Shown piece after piece: positions 1 through 6,297 of a stretch of 19,931 nt of DNA; position 1 is the stretch's first letter, and each line of letters starts with the position of its first letter. A program made the translations under genes and the position numbers. This DNA comes from an uncultured Prevotella sp. (GTDB lineage Bacteria; Bacteroidota; Bacteroidia; Bacteroidales; Bacteroidaceae), in assembly GCA_900770515.1 (NCBI GenBank), contig CAAHDP010000342.1:1-19931 (forward strand). Direction: 5' to 3'. A model generated the notes under the pieces. The model searched no databases. It saw only the letters and a list, made by a program, of their open reading frames with translations, and was not told the origin of the DNA.

Positions 1-94
1 ATTTCATTAAGTCATCATTAAGTCTTATGGACTCATTCTGCCCCTCTGAGTTCATTCTGCCTCAGCAGGCTTCACTCCCCTCATAATGACGCTG

Positions 95-126
95 CAAAAA
101 TATACTTTTTTTTGATAACAGCCAAA
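95..126 (-). promoter_or_regulatory. Promoter reading out of the left edge
   Basis: On the minus strand this reads TTTG, a 20-bp gap, then TATTTTTG, a full match to the Bacteroidota housekeeping promoter (TTTG / TAnnTTTG). Transcription would start near base 88 and run left, so bases 1-87 are probably the leader of a gene outside the window. That leader contains the tandem CATTAAGTC (5-13 and 16-24) and the repeated TCATTCTGCC (33-42 and 52-61). Confidence 0.55.
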
Positions 127-428
127 TTATTCTTCAGAAAATTGAGGATATTCTTAACAGAAAAATGTATTTTACGGGAGCTTATCCTCGAAAACTACCA
201 TTAGGTGCTCCAACGAATTTGAATCCGTCGTTAAAAAATAGCAGAACCATAGACTTTGAACTGGCCATACACAGAGTTCAAAGGTGCATTTACAGAACAG
301 TATGTGCTACAGCCCTACTTTTTGAGCAACTTTTGAAAATTGAATGATATTAAACTTTTCTATTTCCAAAATATAAACTACTAGCAATCAATGACTTAAT
401 ATATTTTAGCAGAAGAACAGTTATCCAT
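127..428. other. Intergenic stretch, no gene recognised
   Basis: I see no supported gene here. The only open frame (165-347, plus strand, 60 codons) has no ribosome binding site, no recognisable product, and no promoter placed for it. The stretch separates the leftward promoter at 95-126 from the rightward promoter at 429-462, so it is simply the spacer between two divergent transcription units. Confidence 0.5.
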
Positions 429-462
429 TTTGTATCGTTTTAGTAATCTTTTTGTATCTTTG
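429..462 (+). promoter_or_regulatory. Promoter of the 552-1772 gene(s)
   Basis: TTTG at 429-432 and TATCTTTG at 455-462, separated by 22 bp, fit the Bacteroidota -33/-7 promoter. Transcription would begin near 470, giving a leader of about 80 nt that includes the palindrome AGGATATCCT (474-483). Confidence 0.6.
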
Positions 463-551
463 CAGGCGAAAGCAGGATATCCTCACGCACACCCTTTTCA
501 AAAAGATATACGAGACCATTACTGCAGATTATTAATTAAAAATAATAGCGT

Positions 552-947
552 ATGAAGTACACTAGTGTTTTAGAGGCTTCTGAACAAAGCTTTCAGAACC
601 TCATTGCTGATGCAGAGGACTTTGAAAACGACAAGATCTTTGCTTCCATCAGAAGTCGTGATTATGACGAAAGTGAGATTAACTTAATCAATGCTGACGT
701 AAGAATCTGCATTGCCAAAATAGAAAAAGAATACATCGCTTTAGAAAAATTTTCTAAAGAGTTCAATAAGTTATACGCTACTAACTATAACCAATGCTAC
801 GACACAGCTCTTAAGCTTTGCCGAAAACTGAGAAGTACACTGGCCGGAACCAAGAAACTTTTTAGAAAAATGTGTCCCATCATTCGCAAGAAGCCAGCAT
901 GCAGTGGAGCAGAAAAGAAGTTATTTTTTTTGATCACTCATACCTAA
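552..947 (+). CDS. Unrecognised protein, possibly the 5' part of a split gene
   Basis: I do not recognise this 131-residue product. It is charged and predicted mostly helical, with no signal peptide or membrane segment. The reading frame crosses a T8 run at 924-931 and stops 14 bases later. In the -1 frame, sequence that reads well as protein continues to 1042 (an overlapping open frame from ATG 899 gives 47 residues, containing FFDHSYLTGLTFSRDLFG). The frame of the next gene is the same as this one. This suggests one ancestral gene broken by two compensating shifts, the real product then being about 406 residues. Start at 552 fits the promoter at 429-462. The region looks more AT-rich than the housekeeping genes to the right. 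Confidence 0.5.
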   Translation: MKYTSVLEASEQSFQNLIADAEDFENDKIFASIRSRDYDESEINLINADVRICIAKIEKEYIALEKFSKEFNKLYATNYNQCYDTALKLCRKLRSTLAGTKKLFRKMCPIIRKKPACSGAEKKLFFLITHT

Positions 948-1055
948 CAGGTCTTACATTTAGTAGAGACTTGTTTGGCTTAGATAGTTATCCAGATTGC
1001 GTGAAAGAACTATGCTGTTCTGTTAGCATATTTTTTTTGTAAGCTAACTGGTGTA

Positions 1056-1772
1056 ATGGCTCTTTGTAGAGATATTATAGCAAAGGAAAATTACATCAGA
1101 TGCCATCCTGACTTATGCTATAAGATTTATAAGGATAACTATGACTATGTTGCCAAGACATCGAGAGACACCATTAATTATATAGAAAAAAATAGCGGTA
1201 TCACCTATCCTATGAATAGTTTGAAAGAAAGAATGGATAAGGCAAAGTCATTGCAACAAGTTATTTGCGATTGTTTTCATACCTTTAACGTGAGCCAGTT
1301 TCAAAATTTCGTTATTTTCGATGCCATCGAAAAAGGTAAGAAGGATGATTTGAGCCCTACAGAATCTCTTCTATGGCCTAACAATCATGACTTGGCCAGA
1401 CAAGTAAGATTCGTTATTACTCATCTTGATGATTTGATTGAACCCTGCAAACTTGCAGGACTAAAAATTCTTGGAAGAAAGGACAAGAAGGCTGGAAAGC
1501 ATCATATCTATGGTCCCATCATCGTAATGCTGATGGAATGGGCTGGAATTACAAGAACTGGTAAAGAAGCAAAATTCAACAGATATTTTAGTAAAACGTA
1601 TCATGGCAATCTCCTTCCACCAGGCAATTCGGGTACTAACGGTGCAAAGAACCATAATAAATATACCCAGGAAGAATATGAACTTTTCGTGAGCAAAGTA
1701 GGAGAACTTGCTAGCACGATGACAGATAAGGCTATGAATATCCCTATCAGTACTATCGCATGTGCCAATTAA
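1056..1772 (+). CDS. Unrecognised protein, possibly the 3' part of a split gene
   Basis: This 238-residue product is not a family I can name. It is soluble, basic and predicted helical, with no signal peptide. A conserved-looking core around residues 150-200 has repeated His, Lys and Asn (GKHHIYGPIIVMLMEW, then NRYFSKTYHGNLLPPGN), followed by a short helical tail. Its frame is open upstream to 1005 and crosses a second T8 run at 1031-1038, so translation need not begin at the ATG at 1056, which has no Shine-Dalgarno sequence. Together with 552-947 it may form one 407-codon gene (552-1772). A strong terminator follows at 1894-1929. Both parts would be transcribed from the promoter at 429-462. 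Confidence 0.5.
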   Translation: MALCRDIIAKENYIRCHPDLCYKIYKDNYDYVAKTSRDTINYIEKNSGITYPMNSLKERMDKAKSLQQVICDCFHTFNVSQFQNFVIFDAIEKGKKDDLSPTESLLWPNNHDLARQVRFVITHLDDLIEPCKLAGLKILGRKDKKAGKHHIYGPIIVMLMEWAGITRTGKEAKFNRYFSKTYHGNLLPPGNSGTNGAKNHNKYTQEEYELFVSKVGELASTMTDKAMNIPISTIACAN

Positions 1773-1893
1773 TCATTTTTACTTCATCAAAAGGATATTA
1801 TCTGAATTTTCATCCCATCAGAAGATAATTATCTGTATTGTTACTGAAGAAGAAAAAATTATCTGAAAATTTTTAAGGTTCCAATTTGAATAA

Positions 1894-1929
1894 ATGGATT
1901 ACTTCTTTCGAAAGTAATCCATTTTTTTT
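1894..1929 (+). terminator. Rho-independent terminator
   Basis: An 11-bp perfect stem (ATGGATTACTT at 1894-1904 with AAGTAATCCAT at 1912-1922), a 7-nt loop and a T run to 1929. It ends the transcript of the 552-1772 region. Confidence 0.85.
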
Positions 1930-2047
1930 ACAGATAAATAAACGTATCTGCCATATTCACATTTTAGCCTTACAGATAATTATATTTTTACATACAGATA
2001 AGCCAAAATAGCCAACATATTGATAATCAACACTTTCCATATGCGTA

Positions 2048-2079
2048 TTTTTATCTTCAAAGAAAAAAGCGTATATTTG
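2048..2079 (+). promoter_or_regulatory. Promoter of the HTH-VirE_N-DUF3987 operon
   Basis: TATATTTG at 2072-2079 matches the -7 consensus TAnnTTTG; TTTT at 2048-2051, 20 bp upstream, is one base off the -33 TTTG. The start would be near 2086, leaving a leader of about 140 nt before the ATG at 2227. Confidence 0.5.
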
Positions 2080-2090
2080 CACCAGAAAAT

Positions 2091-2217
2091 CCGGCAGGGG
2101 TCGCTCCCCGATGGCAAGGGTATGGAGGTCAATAAACCATATACTCTCTTATCTGTATCCAAGCCAAGCCGGTGATATAGGAGGTCCCCATCAGAGAGCT
2201 GGGCATTACCCTCCTAT
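2091..2217 (+). promoter_or_regulatory. Foldable 5' leader, possible RNA regulatory element
   Basis: The leader can form several nested pairings: CCGGC 2091-2095 with GCCGG 2168-2172; TGGC 2112-2115 with GCCA 2163-2166; a hairpin GGGG 2097-2100 / CCCC 2106-2109; and a hairpin TATGG 2121-2125 / CCATA 2137-2141. A further hairpin pairs ATAGGAGGT 2177-2185 with ACCCTCCTAT 2208-2217 (one bulge), burying an AGGAGG sequence and ending 9 nt before the HTH start codon. The multi-branch shape suggests a cis-acting RNA, but I cannot match it to a known riboswitch class. Confidence 0.35.
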
Positions 2218-2226
2218 TTTACAAAG

Positions 2227-2586
2227 ATGAAGAAGATGAATAATTCTTCAACAGCGCAGCATGCCAGCACCGACATGCACGCTCCGCAAGGTTTGCAAAC
2301 TTTGCAACCGATGCAAAACATGCAAAACGTGCAAGGCCAGAAAAGCCAGAAAGGCCAGGAAGGCCAGAAAATGGCGGAGCAACTGACGCCACTTTCTGAG
2401 TGGCACGACAACTATGAGGTGATGGAGATGTTCCACATCAGTGCTCGAACCCTGCAGACTCTCCGCTCAAATGGCAAGCTGCCGTTCGCCAAAATGGGCG
2501 GGAGATGCTACTACAAGGAACAGGACCTGCAACGACTCATGGATGAATCGTACAGAGACAGCCGCATGAAAGGAGGCGCCCTATGA
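2227..2586 (+). CDS. Excisionase/MerR-type HTH protein with repeat-encoded N-terminus
   Basis: A 119-residue DNA-binding protein. Residues 63-112 form a helix-turn-helix of the HTH_17 (excisionase/MerR-like) type, seen in the pattern EVMEMFHISARTLQTLRSNG then LPFAKMGGRCYYKEQDL, where a winged-helix finishes with the tyrosine-rich strand and a final helix. Residues 20-47 are low complexity, rich in Gln, and encoded by 9-bp DNA repeats (GCAA and then CCAG units). In Bacteroidales, a small HTH or DUF4248 gene often precedes VirE_N genes, so a regulator of the operon is likely. Its stop codon overlaps the start of the next gene by 4 bp (ATGA), implying translational coupling. An alternative start is the second Met, codon 4. 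Confidence 0.85.
   Translation: MKKMNNSSTAQHASTDMHAPQGLQTLQPMQNMQNVQGQKSQKGQEGQKMAEQLTPLSEWHDNYEVMEMFHISARTLQTLRSNGKLPFAKMGGRCYYKEQDLQRLMDESYRDSRMKGGAL
2286..2367 (+). repeat. Nonamer-phased repeat array inside the HTH gene
   Basis: GCAA recurs at exactly 9-bp intervals at 2286, 2295, 2304, 2313, 2322 and 2331, typically as TTGCAAAC or ATGCAAAAC. It is followed by CCAG at 2337, 2346, 2355 and 2364, again 9 bp apart. The array encodes the Gln-rich segment of the HTH protein. Confidence 0.8.
2569..2576 (+). promoter_or_regulatory. Strong Shine-Dalgarno sequence for the VirE_N gene
   Basis: AAAGGAGG lies 6 nt before the ATG at 2583. Near-consensus Shine-Dalgarno sites are uncommon in Bacteroidota, so this one stands out and supports 2583 as the start, within the 4-bp overlap with the HTH gene. 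Confidence 0.7.
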
Positions 2587-3179
2587 CGATGAGCCTTGAA
2601 CAGCTGAAGGAGCACAGGATGCAATACTATCGCCATCCTATCTCTAACGTGGTGAGCCATAACCGGGTAGGTATCTACCACTTGTGGCAGTACATTACAG
2701 ACCCTACCCTCTTCAAGAATGCTACGGATACGCTCCGTGGCATTCCGGAAGAAGAAGAGAAAAGGCGCAAGGCTTATAAGGCCAAGGAGTTTGACTATGT
2801 GCTGGCTAGCGGAACCTTCAACGCACGCAACGACCAGGGACTCATCCAGCACTCGGGCATCATGTGCCTGGACCTCGACCACGTGGGCAAAAACCTGGTA
2901 GAGGAACTGAAGCAGGAATTCATCCATGATGAAATGATGCAGAAAAACTTCGAACTGGAACTTGCCTTCCGTAGTCCTTCAGGTGACGGATTGAAACTCT
3001 TCGTGCAGATAGACCTGCAGCAATGCGACCACCAAGCCTGGTTCCAGGCATTGGAGCACTATATCTGGCAAGCGTATGGAGGCATCAAGATTGATGCTGC
3101 CTGCAAGAATGTGAGCCGGGCTTGCTTCTTGCCTTACGACCCCAACTGCTACGTGAATCCTCTCGTCTGCCCTTTTTAA
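2583..3179 (+). CDS. VirE_N / BT4734-like primase-fold protein
   Basis: A 198-residue protein matching the BT4734-like (VirE N-terminal) family, which is related to archaeo-eukaryotic primases. The expected motifs are visible: the hDhD metal-binding strand CLDLDH (Asp97, Asp99), the SPSGDGLKLFV strand at 131-141, where the usual catalytic His of the primase sxH motif appears as Lys138, and an Asp171 followed by NVSRACFLPYDP (Arg179, Asp186). The family is typically found beside DUF3987 ATPases, as here; in many relatives the two are fused, so this is a split form. It probably acts on DNA in replication or mobilisation of an element, but the biochemical role in Bacteroidota chromosomes is unknown. 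Start chosen from the coupled ATG and AAAGGAGG. Confidence 0.85.
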   Translation: MTMSLEQLKEHRMQYYRHPISNVVSHNRVGIYHLWQYITDPTLFKNATDTLRGIPEEEEKRRKAYKAKEFDYVLASGTFNARNDQGLIQHSGIMCLDLDHVGKNLVEELKQEFIHDEMMQKNFELELAFRSPSGDGLKLFVQIDLQQCDHQAWFQALEHYIWQAYGGIKIDAACKNVSRACFLPYDPNCYVNPLVCPF

Positions 3180-3266
3180 TAAAGGAAGAACGATGAAACA
3201 ACGTTCGGCAGTCCGTAGGGGAATGACAATTCAATTGTTTTACAAATTATTAATTTTGATTAGATC

Positions 3267-5135
3267 ATGAACAAGATAACAAGTTTCGACCCAATTCAAT
3301 GGGCAAAAGTAAGTAAGGCGGAGCAAATCCGCACAGTAGCCAACCTTATCGTTGAGATGAACATCGACATCACAGAGGGATACAACAACTGGCGCAACAT
3401 CGCCTTCGGCATCTCTTTGGAGCTGGGCGAGGAAGGAAGAAGCATCTTCCATGACATTAGTCGTTTCAATGCCGGCTACAAGTACGAGGAGTGCGACAAG
3501 CTGTACTCCAACTGCATCAAGCGCCTGCATGATACTACCGACCACTCTGGTATCACCATCGCCTCTTTCTTTAAATATGCCAAGGAGGCCGGCATAGATA
3601 TCAAGGTGGCTCCTAGCCAAGGTAATATGGTAAGTAACGGGAACATTGCAAGTCATACAAACTATACAAAGGGTGCAAACCTTGCAAACCATGCAATAGC
3701 TTCGAATGCTTCTACAGCTACCAATAGCTCTACACAGAAGTCAGGCGTAGAGCACGAAGTGGCAGAGACCATCCCTCTGCCTACCTTCAGCGACAAGATT
3801 AAAAATCTCCTGAGTCCTATCCTAGTATCAGCCATAGTCCTCGGCAGGACGGTTACCGAGAAAGACATGCTCCTACTCGGATCTCTCGCAGCCCTGAGCG
3901 TTGCATTCCCCGAGGTCTTTGCCATCTATGACGGCTTTAAGGTATTTACCAACCTCTACGTCTTCAACGTAGCCAGAGCCGCTACAGGAAAAGGCATGGT
4001 CAGAGCATGTCTCAAACTGCTGAGCCTCATCGAGCAGGAAGTAAGGGAAGCCAACAAGCAGGAGATGGACAACTATCAGCAGGAACTTGCCGACATCAGA
4101 GCCATGGGCAAGAAGGCATCGGGAATACCATTGCCCAAGGAGCCTCCGTATCGTTCGTCGATGATTCCTGCCAACAGCTCTACTACCGCTATCTACCAGG
4201 CACTGCACGACAACAACGACCAGGGCATCACCTTCGAGACAGAGGCCGATTCACTTGCCAACACGCTGAAGAGCGACTACGGCAACTTCTCAGATGGTCT
4301 GCGAAAGGGTTTCCATCACGAGGATATCACCTATCGACGAAGAAAGGAGAATGAGCATGTAGAGATTCACAACCCGAAATGGACGGTGTATCTGACGGGT
4401 ACGCCAGGTCAGGTTGCTAACCTGATTCCATCGGCAGAGAATGGTCTCTTCTCACGCTTCCTGTTCATGCTGGTAGATATTCCTGCCAAATGGCACAACG
4501 TGTTCTCCAAGTCAACCCGAACCATCGATGAGGAGATGGAAGCCATCGGCAAGCGGGTGTATGACATTCATCTGCTGTTGAAGAAGAAGGAAGGCGGCAT
4601 CGAGTTCCACTTGACGGAAGAGCAGGAAGGCAAGTTCAACGATTTCTTCAACAAGCTGGTAGAAGAATACAAGGACATGCTGGGCAGAGACTTCGTAGCC
4701 AACATCTACCGAATGGGACTGAGTGCCTATCGCATTGCCATGATTCTGAGCATCACCCGTCTGGAAGGTTCTACCTCCCTGCCAGAGTGCATCATCTGCA
4801 AGGACGAAGACCTGGAGTGCGCTCTGATCATTGCCGATACGCTGATGCAGCATGCGGCACGTATCTTCTCTACCCTGCTGCCTAGCAAGGAGGGAGACGA
4901 TGTGATGGGCATCAAACTCAGCCCAAAGAGCGAGAAACTCTTTGCTGCCCTGCCTGCCAGTTTCAACCGCCAGATGGTACTGGCCGCTGCACAGAAACTG
5001 GGTATTGCCAAGAGAACGGCAGAGAAGTATGTGGGCGAATACGTGAGCAGATACAACCTCTGCAAGAGAGTGGACAACGGCAAGTATGAGAAGGTGGATT
5101 TGGCTGAAAATCAGCAGGATTCTACACCGCGTTAA
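3267..5135 (+). CDS. PriCT_2 and DUF3987 domain ATPase (helicase-like)
   Basis: A 622-residue protein. Residues 10-110 are a PriCT_2 (primase C-terminal) domain, with the pattern GYNNWRNIAFGISLELGEEG and a final helix FFKYAKEAGI. Residues 120-160 are a low-complexity linker encoded by 9-bp DNA repeats. Residues 165-500 are DUF3987, a P-loop ATPase: a degenerate Walker A, ARAATGKG (236-243), an acidic ITFETEAD strand (321-328), LTGTP (377-381) and an arginine-finger-like GLFSRF (393-398). Residues 570-612 look like a C-terminal winged helix. With the upstream VirE_N gene it forms a split primase-helicase set, as in plasmid and phage replication modules. No replication origin is evident. The gap to the upstream gene is 87 bp and contains the palindrome ACAATTCAATTGT (3226-3238). 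Confidence 0.85.
   Translation: MNKITSFDPIQWAKVSKAEQIRTVANLIVEMNIDITEGYNNWRNIAFGISLELGEEGRSIFHDISRFNAGYKYEECDKLYSNCIKRLHDTTDHSGITIASFFKYAKEAGIDIKVAPSQGNMVSNGNIASHTNYTKGANLANHAIASNASTATNSSTQKSGVEHEVAETIPLPTFSDKIKNLLSPILVSAIVLGRTVTEKDMLLLGSLAALSVAFPEVFAIYDGFKVFTNLYVFNVARAATGKGMVRACLKLLSLIEQEVREANKQEMDNYQQELADIRAMGKKASGIPLPKEPPYRSSMIPANSSTTAIYQALHDNNDQGITFETEADSLANTLKSDYGNFSDGLRKGFHHEDITYRRRKENEHVEIHNPKWTVYLTGTPGQVANLIPSAENGLFSRFLFMLVDIPAKWHNVFSKSTRTIDEEMEAIGKRVYDIHLLLKKKEGGIEFHLTEEQEGKFNDFFNKLVEEYKDMLGRDFVANIYRMGLSAYRIAMILSITRLEGSTSLPECIICKDEDLECALIIADTLMQHAARIFSTLLPSKEGDDVMGIKLSPKSEKLFAALPASFNRQMVLAAAQKLGIAKRTAEKYVGEYVSRYNLCKRVDNGKYEKVDLAENQQDSTPR
3648..3696 (+). repeat. Second nonamer-phased array, in the DUF3987 linker
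   Basis: GCAA or ACAA recurs exactly every 9 bp at 3648, 3657, 3666, 3675, 3684 and 3693. The core resembles the first array (TGCAAAC), but it is read in a different codon phase, giving an Ala/Asn-rich rather than Gln-rich peptide. Confidence 0.75.
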
Positions 5136-5143
5136 AGCTTTAA

Positions 5144-5181
5144 GCAAAGGCAACTACGCAAACAGACGCAACGCTGCGCAA
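5144..5181 (+). repeat. Third GCAA array downstream of the DUF3987 gene
   Basis: GCAA occurs at 5144, 5150, 5158, 5168 and 5178; the last three are 10 bp apart and in the context ACGCAAAC or GCGCAACG. It is non-coding, between the DUF3987 stop codon and the DUF6266 promoter. Confidence 0.55.
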
Positions 5182-5193
5182 CGTACTACCGAT

Positions 5194-5226
5194 GCTTGTA
5201 AACAAGCAAAAAAAGTAGTATCTTTG
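5194..5226 (+). promoter_or_regulatory. DUF6266 promoter with overlapping palindromic operator candidate
   Basis: TATCTTTG at 5219-5226 fits the -7 box; CTTG at 5195-5198, 20 bp upstream, is one base off the -33 box. The perfect palindrome GCTTGTAAACAAGC (5194-5207) covers that -33 position and is placed where a repressor would block the polymerase. The predicted transcript has a leader of about 245 nt. Confidence 0.55.
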
Positions 5227-5301
5227 CAATGTGGTTAGGAAACGAGGGCTACGGAAGACTTCAATTGACGAGTAGCGATCGGACTTTGAGAAAGACCAGT
5301 T

Positions 5302-5339
5302 CCGTACCCTCTCCGTACCTGCTCCGTACCAACTCCGAG
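5302..5339 (+). repeat. 11-bp tandem repeats in the DUF6266 leader
   Basis: CCGTACC occurs at 5302, 5313 and 5324, with a degenerate fourth unit CCGAGAA at 5335, so the period is exactly 11 bp with a CTCCGTACC core. The rest of 5340-5460 is purine-rich and holds no gene. ATG 5478 is preceded by AAAGGA at 5465-5470. Confidence 0.7.
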
Positions 5340-5477
5340 AAACGCTGTTTTTAGGGGTTTAAAAGAAGGGAGAAGGGAGCCACAAATTGTACCCTGCAGA
5401 AAGAAGGGGTGCAAAGAATAGTGTTCATTGACTTTTTTATTTATGTTTAACCCATTAAAGAAAGAAAGGAAAAGATT

Positions 5478-6272
5478 ATGGGAAAGATTAGACAAGGTAT
5501 TCTTGGCGGTTTCAACGGAACCGTAGGAACAGTGGTAGGTGGCAGCTGGAAAGGCACAGCTTATATGCGTGGCAAGGCACAGAGCATCAAGAACCCTCGC
5601 ACCGAGAAGCAGATGGCTCAGCGCATGAAGTTTGGAATGGCACAGAAGTTTGTAAAGGTGATGACGGCTTACCTGCAGACAGGATTCCGCAACTACACCC
5701 AGCATCAGACTGCCACCAACGCTGCCATGAGTCATACCGTACGCAACTGCATGGTGGGCAAGTATCCATCCTTCGGCATCGATCCTAGCAAGGTGCTTGT
5801 AAGCAGCGGCTCCCTGATGCCAGGCAGATTCTGTACCGTGAAGGTAGCCAACAACGTAGCCACCTTTGCCTGGGAAGACAACTCGGACGAGAGTCATGCC
5901 AGCGTAGACGACTTTGCCATGCCACTCATCTACAACTTCACAAAGCGCGAAGCTATCTTCACCACCGAGGAAGCCAGCCGAGTAGATTGCAAGGTTACCC
6001 TCAAGTTGCCAGCAGACTGGGACGGCGATATGCTTTCCTGCTATATCGGCTTTGCTTCCGTACAGAACAATGGCGTAAGCAATTCAGTATATGTAGGCGA
6101 TGTGAAGAGTGACGGTTCTGTTGTACCAGGTGCCAATGGTATTCTCTACAATGATGGCGTCATCGACAAAACTCCTAACCAGGACAGCGGTTCGCAGGGA
6201 ACAGGTTCTGAAGGTGAAGACACCAAGGATGAGAACAAGGGCGAGAATTCAGACAGTCAAATAGGACTCTAG
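5478..6272 (+). CDS. DUF6266 family protein
   Basis: A 264-residue protein that I assign to DUF6266 from its N-terminus: MGKIRQGILGGFNGTVGTVV, then WKGTAYMR and a conserved Gln/Arg-rich helix (EKQMAQRMKFGMAQKF, about residues 44-59). The middle (100-215) looks beta-rich with aromatic residues (Trp134, FTKREAIF). The last 45 residues are acidic, Gly/Asp/Glu-rich and probably disordered, unusual for a compact protein. No signal peptide or membrane segment. The function of the family is unknown; such genes are found in Bacteroidota, often in accessory regions. Here it lies 342 bp after the DUF3987 gene, with its own promoter, and is closed by a strong terminator, so it may be expressed separately from the replication-like genes. 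Confidence 0.75.
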   Translation: MGKIRQGILGGFNGTVGTVVGGSWKGTAYMRGKAQSIKNPRTEKQMAQRMKFGMAQKFVKVMTAYLQTGFRNYTQHQTATNAAMSHTVRNCMVGKYPSFGIDPSKVLVSSGSLMPGRFCTVKVANNVATFAWEDNSDESHASVDDFAMPLIYNFTKREAIFTTEEASRVDCKVTLKLPADWDGDMLSCYIGFASVQNNGVSNSVYVGDVKSDGSVVPGANGILYNDGVIDKTPNQDSGSQGTGSEGEDTKDENKGENSDSQIGL

Positions 6273-6297
6273 CCCTGACAGGGTTAACACAAAGCAA

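Larger units (their letters stand above)
1797..2155. repeat. Cluster of seven TTATCTG / CAGATAA motifs
   Basis: TTATCTG occurs at 1798-1804, 1829-1835, 1859-1865 and 2149-2155, and its complement CAGATAA at 1931-1937, 1973-1979 and 1995-2001. The first three are direct repeats 30-31 bp apart; the next three are inverted relative to them, with the terminator at 1894-1929 between the two groups. They lie upstream of the HTH-VirE_N-DUF3987 operon. Binding sites for a regulator or replication/recombination protein are possible, but the function is inferred. Confidence 0.5.

Noticed and set aside
165..347. 60-codon plus-strand open frame near the left edge
   Set aside because: No promoter, ribosome binding site or recognisable product; length is within chance for this composition.
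1797..2001. CRISPR-like array (regular short repeats)
   Set aside because: The repeated unit is only 7 bp, the orientation changes, and spacers are not uniform.
1980..2162. 60-codon minus-strand open frame in the TTATCTG cluster
   Set aside because: Covers the promoter and leader of the HTH operon and has no known features.
2286..2367. CRISPR-like or VNTR element only
   Set aside because: The units are 9 bp and within an intact reading frame; a coding repeat array is the better description.
3226..3258. Separate promoter for the DUF3987 gene (TAATTTTG at 3251-3258)
   Set aside because: The -7 match ends only 8 bp before the start codon, with no -33 box at the right distance.
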